DNA from: DASQDT01 sp036380435
GTDB taxonomy: Bacteria > Acidobacteriota > Blastocatellia > Pyrinomonadales > Pyrinomonadaceae
Direction of reading: 5' to 3'
Assembly: GCA_036380435.1 (NCBI GenBank)
Contig: DASVES010000386.1
Location: 1 to 7,340, forward strand
Length of the DNA stretch: 7,340 nt
The translations under genes and the position numbers were made by a program. Shown in pieces: positions 1 to 5,895 of this stretch; the first letter of the stretch is position 1; each line of letters starts with the position of its first letter. Below the pieces are notes generated by a model that was not told the origin of the DNA, made no database searches, and saw only the letters and a list, made by a program, of their open reading frames with translations.

Positions 1-2
1 AG

Positions 3-2858
3 CAGGGTTTCGCCACCCTCGTGCAGGAGAGTTTTCCCCTCACGGTCGGGCAGGCCGTCTCGCTGAATTTGCGGATGAAGGTCTCGCAGGTCGAGGAGCG
101 CGTGACCGTCACCGCCGTCCCGACAGTGGACGTCGTGAAGACCGAGTCGAGCACAACCTTGAACGAGCGCGCCATCTCGAACCTGCCCGTCCTGGGCCGC
201 AAGTTTGAAGATTTGCTGACGCTCACCCCCGGCGTCTCCATCGTGCAGGGGCCGGACGGCGACGAGATCAACTTCGTCGGCCAGCGCGGCGTCTTCAACA
301 ACATCAGTCTCGACGGCGGCGACTACAACAACGGCTTCTTCGGCGAGCAGGCCGGCGGCCAGCGCGCCGCCATCGACATCCCCCTCGACGCCGTGCAGGA
401 GTTTCAGGTCATCGCCACGGGCGCCTCGGCCGAGTTCGGCCGCACGGCGGGCGGCATCGTCAACGTCATCACCAAGTCGGGCGGCAACGACTTCCACGGC
501 TCGCTCTTCCACTTCCAGCGGCTCGAAGCACTCACCGCCAACACCTCCGACGGGCGCTCACTCACCGACTTCCACCGCGAGCAGTTTGGCGGCACCGTCG
601 GCGGCCCCATCAAACGCGACCGCACATTTTTCTTCGCCGCCGTCGAGAGCATTCGCGAGAACCTGACGCGCGGCAACCTGAGCGAGTCGCTCGGCGCCTG
701 CCCCGCGACGGCCCCGACCATCCTCGCCAACGAGGCGCTCATCAACACCAACACCGAATGCCAGCGTCTCGCCCTGCTCGACTTCTTCCGCACGACGCGC
801 CAGCAGGAGGAGGGCCTCCCCACCGAGCGCCCCATCAGCAACACGGCCGTGCTCGGCAAGCTCGACTCTGACATCACGCCCAACAACAAGCTCTCGCTCT
901 CTTACAACTTCGACTATTCGAAGAACACCAACCAGACCTTCGACGTGACGACCTACGGCAACTCCGCCAACGGCATCGAGGGGCCGTCGAAGATCGGCGT
1001 CTTCAACCTCAACCTCTTTAGCACCGTCACGCCGAACGTCGTCAACGAGGCCCACTTCACCTACAGTCGTGAGAACCGCCCGCGCGCGGCCGTCGATTCA
1101 AACGTACCCGCGGACACCGCGATGGGCTTCGCCACCACCTTCCGCTTCGGCGCACCGTTCTTCCTCCAGCCGACCGTTGACGAAATTTTCTGGCGCACGC
1201 AGTTGCGCGACAACGTCTCGGTCATCGCCGGCGCGCACACCGTCAAGGTCGGCGGCGAGTGGATTCACAGCAAGAACATCCAGACGTTCCGCGGCTTCTT
1301 CACGGGCCGCTACATCTTCGACTCGGTCGCCGGCTTCCTGCGTTACGCCTCGCCCGCGTCCCTCGGCCCCGGCTTCGGCCCGCGCACGATGGGCTGCTCG
1401 AACGGCACATACGTTGACGTTCTCTCACCTTGCCCCGCCGGCTCCACCCCGACGGGCGGCCCGCTCCTTCTCTACTTACAGGACGCGCCCACGGGCAACT
1501 CCGACATCCCGCCCGGCTTCTCCGACATCAAGAACGAAGACCTCGCCGTCTTCGCGCAGGACTCCTGGAAGGTTCGTCCGAACTTCACGCTCAACTACGG
1601 CCTGCGCTGGGAGGCGCAAATCTTCCCCGACCCCGTCGTCCCTCCGGCCGAGACCGCTTACGGACGCTTCCTCTCCGACCCGCGTTTCCCCTCCGACGGC
1701 ACGCTCCCCAATCAGAAGAGCCAGTTCCAGCCGCGCGTCGGCTTCGCGTGGGACATCGGCGGTAAGGGCAAGTCAGTCCTGCGCGCCAACTACGGCATCT
1801 ACTACGCGCGCCAGAACATGCTCACGCAGGTCGGCTCCATCACCACCAACGGCGTGCAGCAGCAGACCATCTTCCGCAACACCGGACTCATCGGTCTCCT
1901 GCTCGGCTTCGGCATCCCGCAGTCGGCCGTCGCGCCCACCTGGCCGGGGCTGGTGACGCCGCCCGTCCTCCCGGCCGGCACCTTCAACGACTTCACGGGC
2001 GTGCGCGTCTTCAGCCGCGACTACCAGAACCCGCGCATCTACACCACCAACTTCGCCTTCGAGCAGGAGCTGGCCACGAACTGGGCCGCCTACGTTGACT
2101 TCACACACGCCAAGGGCGTCCACCTGCCGCGCTTCATCAACGTCAACATCGGCGACCTGCCCGCGGTGCTGCCCGCCAATGGCAACTCGGTCGTCTACAC
2201 GGGCGCGCCGCCCTTCGGCCCGCAGCTCGGCGACGTGTTCGTGGCGTCGAGCGTCGGCAAGTCGCTCTACCGCGGACTCACGTTGGGCGTGCGCAAGCGC
2301 TTCAGCCGCGGCTACCAGCTCGAAGGCAACTACGTCTTCTCCAAAGACCTCGACGACGACTCCAACGAGCGCGACCCGTTCACCGACCGCACCTTCAACC
2401 GCTTCGACCTCCAGAAAGATTACGCGCTCTCCGACCGCGACATCCGCCACCGCTTCAACTTCTACACCTACATGGAGCTGCCCGGCGGCTTCGACGCCAA
2501 CCTCCGCCTTCAGGCGCGCACCGCGCAGCCGACGACCTTCAACCCGCTCGGCACGGGGACGGGCGCGCCGTGCAGCGAGTCGAACTCGCTGACGCGCGTC
2601 GTGGCGGGCATCGACTGCGGACGCAACCACCTGCGGAAGAACAACGAGTTCTTCTCCTTCGACTGGCGGCTCCAGCGCCCGTTCCGCTTCTCGGAAAACG
2701 TGGCGCTCATCCCCGTCGTCGAGATGTTCAATACCTTCAACACCGAGAACAACGTCAACCCGCTCATCACGCCCGGACTCTTCAACTTCGACGGCTTCCT
2801 CCGTCAGGGCGTCGGCGACCCCCGCATCGTGCAGTTGGCACTGCGGTTCTTGTTCTGA
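3..2858 (+). CDS. Oar-like TonB-dependent outer-membrane receptor, 5'-truncated
   Basis: The reading frame is open from the first bases of the window, so the true start lies upstream. The GTG at 21 is an internal valine, not a start. 951 residues are visible. Residues 1 to about 37 look like the end of a carboxypeptidase-regulatory-like beta-sandwich (VGQAVSLNLRM, then VEERVTVTA). A plug domain follows at about 40-165, with SNLPVLGR, LTPGVS, the SLDGGDYNN stretch and the typical GGIVNVITKSG at about 150-160. The remainder is a long barrel with alternating aromatic strands (for example NYGLRWEAQ, RVGFAWDIGG, NYVFSKDLDD), ending in RFLF with a terminal Phe, the usual outer-membrane assembly signal. 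Proteins of this type take up large or scarce ligands with TonB energy; the ligand cannot be read from sequence. The gene is intact at its 3' end (TGA at 2856-2858) and converges on the TrpF-like gene. The family is abundant in Acidobacteriota. Confidence 0.93.
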   Translation, partial: QGFATLVQESFPLTVGQAVSLNLRMKVSQVEERVTVTAVPTVDVVKTESSTTLNERAISNLPVLGRKFEDLLTLTPGVSIVQGPDGDEINFVGQRGVFNNISLDGGDYNNGFFGEQAGGQRAAIDIPLDAVQEFQVIATGASAEFGRTAGGIVNVITKSGGNDFHGSLFHFQRLEALTANTSDGRSLTDFHREQFGGTVGGPIKRDRTFFFAAVESIRENLTRGNLSESLGACPATAPTILANEALINTNTECQRLALLDFFRTTRQQEEGLPTERPISNTAVLGKLDSDITPNNKLSLSYNFDYSKNTNQTFDVTTYGNSANGIEGPSKIGVFNLNLFSTVTPNVVNEAHFTYSRENRPRAAVDSNVPADTAMGFATTFRFGAPFFLQPTVDEIFWRTQLRDNVSVIAGAHTVKVGGEWIHSKNIQTFRGFFTGRYIFDSVAGFLRYASPASLGPGFGPRTMGCSNGTYVDVLSPCPAGSTPTGGPLLLYLQDAPTGNSDIPPGFSDIKNEDLAVFAQDSWKVRPNFTLNYGLRWEAQIFPDPVVPPAETAYGRFLSDPRFPSDGTLPNQKSQFQPRVGFAWDIGGKGKSVLRANYGIYYARQNMLTQVGSITTNGVQQQTIFRNTGLIGLLLGFGIPQSAVAPTWPGLVTPPVLPAGTFNDFTGVRVFSRDYQNPRIYTTNFAFEQELATNWAAYVDFTHAKGVHLPRFINVNIGDLPAVLPANGNSVVYTGAPPFGPQLGDVFVASSVGKSLYRGLTLGVRKRFSRGYQLEGNYVFSKDLDDDSNERDPFTDRTFNRFDLQKDYALSDRDIRHRFNFYTYMELPGGFDANLRLQARTAQPTTFNPLGTGTGAPCSESNSLTRVVAGIDCGRNHLRKNNEFFSFDWRLQRPFRFSENVALIPVVEMFNTFNTENNVNPLITPGLFNFDGFLRQGVGDPRIVQLALRFLF

Positions 2859-2870
2859 CCGGACGCGGCA

Positions 2871-2944
2871 GGGAACACGGATGGGACGGATGAACACGGA
2901 TCAAATCCGTCTTCATCCGTCCCATCCGTCTTATCCGTGTTCCC
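2871..2944. repeat. ACGGAT-rich imperfect inverted repeat between convergent genes
   Basis: The left arm 2871-2901 begins GGGAACACGGAT and the right arm 2905-2944 ends ATCCGTGTTCCC, separated by the 3-nt loop CAA. The arms pair almost fully, with one mismatch and a 9-nt bulge (ATCCGTCTT) in the right arm. The unit ACGGAT recurs several times, so this looks like a member of a dispersed intergenic repeat family. It fills most of the 94-nt gap between two convergent stop codons, so the long hairpin could stop transcription from both sides. It lacks a clear T-run on either strand, so I do not call it a classical intrinsic terminator. Confidence 0.75.
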
Positions 2945-2952
2945 TTTATGAT

Positions 2953-3606
2953 CTACCCTGCTGCGGCAACGCTTCTGAAAAAATCCGACAACTTCCCTTC
3001 GTCCAAACGCCCGTCCGTCCGCACGCCGCCGCACACGTCAACGCCGAACGGTCGCACACGGCTGACCGCTTCGGCCACGTTGCCCGCGTTGAGACCGCCG
3101 GCGAGGAAAACGCTCACGCCCGCCGTCGCGCGTATCCGCCGGCTGAGTTCCCAATCGTGCACGCGCCCCGTCCCGCCGAGTTCCTTGACGGCGAGCGACT
3201 GATTGCCGGAGTCGAGCAGGATGGCATCGACGTGCGGCGCCACCGACGCGGCCTCCTCAACCGACTCCGGCCCCGTTACGTGGACGACCTGCACGAGCGC
3301 CACACCCGGCATCGCCCGCCTGAGCTTCAGGTGCGCGCCCGCTTCGAGCCGGTCGCAAATCTGGACGACGCCCACGCGCGTCCGCCGCTGCTGCTCGACG
3401 ATTACAGCGGGGTCGTCCTTGCACGTCAGCAGAAAAGTAGCCACGCCGGGCGGCACCGTCGCCGCGATCTCCGCGATCAACCCTTCGTCGATGACGCCGG
3501 GGCCGCTCGGCATCTCGGAGACGAGGCCCACTGCCGACGCCCCATACTCAACCGCCAGACGCGCCTCCTCCACACTCCCGATGCAACAGATTTTCACGCG
3601 CGTCAA
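2953..3606 (-). CDS. Divergent phosphoribosylanthranilate isomerase (TrpF)-like protein
   Basis: This is a TIM-barrel protein of the TrpF family; classical members perform the Amadori isomerisation of phosphoribosylanthranilate in tryptophan synthesis. From the preferred TTG start (217 aa) the landmarks are VKICC at the N-terminus (residues 4-8; the first Cys aligns with the catalytic Cys of the KICG motif), ILLDS (catalytic Asp, about residue 132), GGTGRVHDW, the phosphate-binding LAGGLN, and DVCGGVR near the end. Odd points: KICG has become KICC; the usual YPKSPR/SKR loop is replaced by EMPSGPGVI with no arginine; the QLHG motif is QICD. A paralogue with a changed substrate is therefore possible. 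Start choice: TTG at 3606 has AGGAG 8 nt upstream (3615-3619) and gives the expected MTRVKIC beginning. GTG at 3612 with GGAGGGG at 3622-3628, or GTG at 3630 directly after the upstream stop, are alternatives. No other trp gene is in view. It is the last gene of the minus-strand cluster. Confidence 0.82.
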   Translation of the reverse strand: MTRVKICCIGSVEEARLAVEYGASAVGLVSEMPSGPGVIDEGLIAEIAATVPPGVATFLLTCKDDPAVIVEQQRRTRVGVVQICDRLEAGAHLKLRRAMPGVALVQVVHVTGPESVEEAASVAPHVDAILLDSGNQSLAVKELGGTGRVHDWELSRRIRATAGVSVFLAGGLNAGNVAEAVSRVRPFGVDVCGGVRTDGRLDEGKLSDFFRSVAAAG

Positions 3607-3630
3607 CGGCACGACTCCTGTCCCCTCCAC

Positions 3631-4155
3631 TCACAACGCCCTGCCCGTCCCGCGTTTGAATCGGGCGCGCGGGTAGAGCAGTGGCCTCACCTTTTGCTCA
3701 AACTCCTCGGGCAGGATGATGCCCTCGATCAGCGCGCTCAGGTTGCCCTCGCGGTCGATGACGGCGGTGACGGGCAACGTCTCGCCCGCGTCGAAGAGCG
3801 TTCGCGTCCCCCTTGTGCCGAACAGGACGGGATAGTTGACCTTCGCGCGGCGCACGAAACGCCGCACGGCCGCGCGGCTCGCCGGCGGCTGCGTGACGCC
3901 GACGACTTGCAGCCCCGCGCCGCCGTGCTTCCTTTGCCAATGGACGAGTTCGGGCGCCTCCGCGCGGCATGGCGGGCACCACGTCGCCCAGAAGTTGAGG
4001 AGCACTACTCGGCCGCGGAAGTCGCGCAGACGCACGCTTCGCCCGCGCAAATCGCGGAGCGCGAAGTCGGGCGCCTTCTTCACGTCCTGCGCGCGCGCGC
4101 TTGCTGGAAGGCACGCGAGCATTAGTAACGCGGCGAAGATGTTTGCCCTGAGCAC
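3631..4155 (-). CDS. Periplasmic TlpA-like thioredoxin (thiol-disulfide oxidoreductase)
   Basis: This 174-aa protein has an N-terminal Sec signal peptide (about residues 1-22, hydrophobic core FAALLMLACL, probable cleavage after ARA). The mature part is a redoxin/TlpA-type thioredoxin fold: APDFALRDLRGR (residues 28-39), the strand and active site LLNFWATWCPPC with CPPC at 60-63, and the cis-proline loop TLPVTAVIDREG around Pro128. Family members reduce disulfides in exported proteins or deliver electrons to metal-handling proteins on the outer side of the inner membrane. The start is a GTG at 4155, 9 nt after the TGA of the HMA-barrel gene, without an obvious Shine-Dalgarno, so coupled translation is likely. 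An ATG at 4122 would remove half of the signal peptide and is less likely. Its stop abuts the TrpF-like gene. A lipoprotein is not excluded (Cys15) but the lipobox is poor. The reductant donor is not visible here. Confidence 0.9.
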   Translation of the reverse strand: MLRANIFAALLMLACLPASARAQDVKKAPDFALRDLRGRSVRLRDFRGRVVLLNFWATWCPPCRAEAPELVHWQRKHGGAGLQVVGVTQPPASRAAVRRFVRRAKVNYPVLFGTRGTRTLFDAGETLPVTAVIDREGNLSALIEGIILPEEFEQKVRPLLYPRARFKRGTGRAL

Positions 4156-4164
4156 GGTTCGATT

Positions 4165-5670
4165 TCAGAAAAGATACTTCATGCCAAGCAGCAGGTTGTA
4201 GTCGGTCTTCAACAATTGCGCCCCGGTGTGTCGGACGACCGGGAGTTGGAGGCTGCCCTCGAAGACGAGGCGCGGTCGGGCCGCGTACTGAAGCCCCGGC
4301 GACAGGTAGAACTCCGTCGCCTTGCTGTCATCGACGACCGCGCCGCCCATCCGGCCCCGCCCGCGCCACACGAAGTTCGTCTCCAGAATGACGAACAACT
4401 CGCCGCCCGGCGTGTCGTACCGGCGCGGCAGGAGCACGTACTCCACGTCGGTGTTGGCGCGCAGCTCGTGGCCCGTGCGGAAGCCCGCGCGCTCGGCGCG
4501 CACGACGCCCTCGACGTTGCCGCCGAAGATCAAGCGCCCGCCCGCCTGCGAGAAGGCCACGTCGAAGTGCGGGGCGAAGCCGCCGCTAATCGGCGTGAGC
4601 TGCTGGCGGACGAAGTCCGGTACGCCCGCCTGCGCGGACGTGGGCGCGTCCTTTTTTCCCGTCGGCAGCTCAAGCCCGACGCGCGCCGACGCCTGCCGGT
4701 CGCCGTAGGTTTTCACAGACCTGTAGAAGCGATACTTGGCCCACAGCGTGACGTTGCCCAGACCGAAGCCCGAGCCTTCCATTTCCCCGTCGTCGAAGGA
4801 GGTGCGCGCGAGGGGCGCTTCCGCTTCGAGCTGGAGACGCGGCGTCGGCGTGTAGGAGACGCTTAGGTCCAACACCTGCCGGCGCACGTCGAGGCCGCCG
4901 GCGTGTTGCTTCACGAAGTAGAGGCGCGGCGTGACGGCGCCGCCCTTGTAGACGGTCAGCCCCGGCGAGGTCGTGCGAATCGGCGCGGCGGGCTTCGCCA
5001 TCGGCGGCGCCGACTTTGTCGCGGCGGGCGCGTCAAAGTGCGTCTCACTCTCGAAGAGACCGCCCACGAAGTGCGCGCCGACGAAATACGCCCCGGCCGT
5101 CAGGGACTTTTCACGCGCGCGCGCGGCGGGCTTTGTCTCCTCCGCCCCGCCCGTCTTCTTCAACAGCCGCGGGGCGAGGCGCTCGCGCGCGTTCGTCTTC
5201 TCCCCGACCGTTTGCCAGTCGCCCGCGGCCTCGACGCGCGAGCCTTCCTCGGCCCCCGTCAGCAGGCGCCCCACGTCCGTCCCTTCGAGGGCGAAGTGCT
5301 GACCCGTGCCTTCGGCGACGACGCGCCAATTTTTACCCTCCCGCGCGAGCGTGCCCGCGACGGTAATCTCGGCCGAGGCGAGCGTGTAGCCGGCCTTCTT
5401 CAGCGCCTCCTTCAGCGCGGCGAACGAAACCTGCCGGCCGGGCTTCGGCTTAAACAAGCCGAGGCCCTTCTTGATGTCTACGATCTCGATCTCTTTCAGC
5501 TTCGGTGCGAACTCAAGACGGCTCACGGCCTTCTGGATGTTGAAGACTCAATTGCCGCACAGGTAGCCGTCGATTCGCATCTCCACTTTACTGACCTGCG
5601 CCGCGGCGCTCGCCGCGCACGCGAGCAGCAGCGCCGCCACGCAGGCGAGCCTCTTGGGTAGTCTCTTCAT
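4165..5670 (-). CDS. Candidate selenoprotein: signal peptide, HMA domain with CxxU motif, outer-membrane beta-barrel
   Basis: Read with the TGA at 5550-5548 as selenocysteine, this is one 501-aa protein. Residues 1-24 are a Sec signal peptide (MKRLPKRL, then an Ala/Leu core, cleavage near AAA-Q). Residues about 27-106 have the beta-alpha-beta-beta-alpha-beta order of an HMA/MerP-like domain: KVEMRIDGYLCGN (Cys38), Sec41, helix VFNIQKAVSRLE, strands KLKEIEIVDIKKG and LGLFKPKPGRQ, helix FAALKEALKKAGY. Residues about 107-170 form a small beta-rich domain (HFALEGTD, VEAAGDWQTV). An Ala/Pro/Lys-rich linker reaches about 235. The rest is strand-rich with an LELPTGK motif, resembling MetA-pathway/porin-like barrels, and ends in KYLF with a terminal Phe typical of outer-membrane proteins. 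The ATG at 5670 has AAGGAG 9 nt upstream. A conventional call would start at GTG 5526, which would lack a signal peptide and cut the HMA domain. A recent nonsense mutation is the alternative reading. It heads a likely operon with the TlpA-like gene. The metal or redox substrate is unknown. Confidence 0.8.
5510..5541 (-). promoter_or_regulatory. Candidate bacterial SECIS hairpin
   Basis: In the transcript, counting from the base after UGA, AGAAGGC (14-20) pairs with GCCGUCU (26-32) around the loop CGUGA (21-25), with one internal A-G mismatch. The core is 5534-5516. Outer pairs extend the stem to about bases 7-38 across a mismatch and a 1-nt bulge. A G at loop position 2 followed by U, at 22-23 nt from the UGA, matches the spacing and loop feature known for bacterial SECIS elements such as that of E. 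coli fdhF. The hairpin lies inside the coding sequence, as expected in bacteria, where SelB with Sec-tRNA binds it. The fold was made by hand and is not energy-minimised. Confidence 0.6.
5548..5550 (-). other. In-frame TGA, candidate selenocysteine codon (Sec41)
   Basis: The codons before it read GGC TAC CTG TGC GGC AAT and those after it GTC TTC AAC ATC CAG AAG. The frame from ATG 5670 to the final TGA at 4167-4165 has no other stop. The TGA falls at the second cysteine position of the HMA CxxC metal motif (CGN-U). TGA is also one base change from both cysteine codons, so a nonsense mutation in a former Cys codon cannot be excluded from this window alone. Confidence 0.75.
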
Positions 5671-5679
5671 CAAACCCTT

Positions 5680-5685
5680 CTCCTT
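5680..5685 (-). promoter_or_regulatory. Ribosome binding site that fixes the start of the HMA-barrel gene
   Basis: AAGGAG lies 9 nt before the ATG at 5670. It is the clearest Shine-Dalgarno on the minus strand here and supports starting the gene upstream of the TGA, where it encodes a signal peptide, rather than at GTG 5526, which has no usable site at normal spacing. Confidence 0.8.
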
Positions 5686-5702
5686 AACGATGGCCAGGAT
5701 TA

Positions 5703-5722
5703 ATTCATTGTCAACAATGGAT
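5703..5722. promoter_or_regulatory. Palindrome in the leader of the HMA-barrel gene, possible operator
   Basis: ATTCATTGT and ACAATGGAT form 9-nt arms separated by CA, with one mismatched pair (third from the outside). It lies 33-52 nt upstream of the ATG at 5670 and just downstream of the putative minus-strand -10 box, a position suited to a repressor or to a leader hairpin. The AT-rich composition stands out from the GC-rich surroundings. The cognate regulator is unknown and none is encoded in the window. Confidence 0.4.
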
Positions 5723-5736
5723 AGACCCTGCGCGAA

Positions 5737-5768
5737 AGTATAAACCCTGTAGCCATCTTCAGAGTCAA
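5737..5768 (-). promoter_or_regulatory. Possible promoter of the minus-strand operon
   Basis: TATACT (5742-5737) is a good -10 box, with TTGACT (5768-5763) as a possible -35. The 20-nt spacer is longer than the usual 17, so either the -35 is not used or the promoter needs an activator. An elongated spacer is a known property of MerR-family promoters, but no such regulator is visible here. Confidence 0.3.
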
Positions 5769-5809
5769 GCAACCACACGCGGCCCCGCGCGCTCGCCGCC
5801 CCAGCGCCT

Positions 5810-5838
5810 TTGAATAGTTGCCGGAAAAGCAATATGCT
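5810..5838 (+). promoter_or_regulatory. Sigma70-like promoter of citrate synthase
   Basis: TTGAAT (5810-5815) and TATGCT (5833-5838) are separated by 17 nt. Transcription would begin near 5845 and give a leader of about 50 nt before the ATG at 5896. It is the best-matching promoter pair on the + strand in the divergent region. Confidence 0.5.
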
Positions 5839-5880
5839 AGGCTCAAACAGTATCCCCAAAAAGTGAGACCGGACGCGCCG

Positions 5881-5889
5881 AGGAGAGGA
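5881..5889 (+). promoter_or_regulatory. Ribosome binding site of citrate synthase
   Basis: AGGAGAGGA precedes the ATG at 5896, with its GAGGA 6 nt and its AGGAG 10 nt upstream. This supports the ATG start over the in-frame TTG at 5818, which lies inside the predicted promoter spacer and has no such site. Confidence 0.7.
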
Positions 5890-5895
5890 CGAGCC

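Noticed and set aside
1773..2897. A 374-codon minus-strand frame opposite the TonB-dependent receptor
   Set aside because: It is a GC-rich antisense shadow with biased Val/Glu/Ala/Arg composition and no recognisable domain, lying over a clear receptor gene.
2881..4125. A 414-codon plus-strand frame across the TrpF-like and TlpA-like genes
   Set aside because: Its translation is Arg/His/Ala-rich and begins inside the ACGGAT repeat. Both minus-strand genes beneath it have clear family motifs.
4165..5526. HMA-barrel gene starting at GTG 5526 as a stand-alone 453-aa protein
   Set aside because: This start lacks a ribosome binding site at normal spacing, removes the signal peptide needed by an outer-membrane protein and cuts the first strand and half of the first helix of the HMA domain.
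5818..5895. TTG at 5818 as the start of citrate synthase
   Set aside because: It would add 26 residues not found in the family, has no Shine-Dalgarno, and lies within the predicted promoter; ATG 5896 has a good ribosome binding site.
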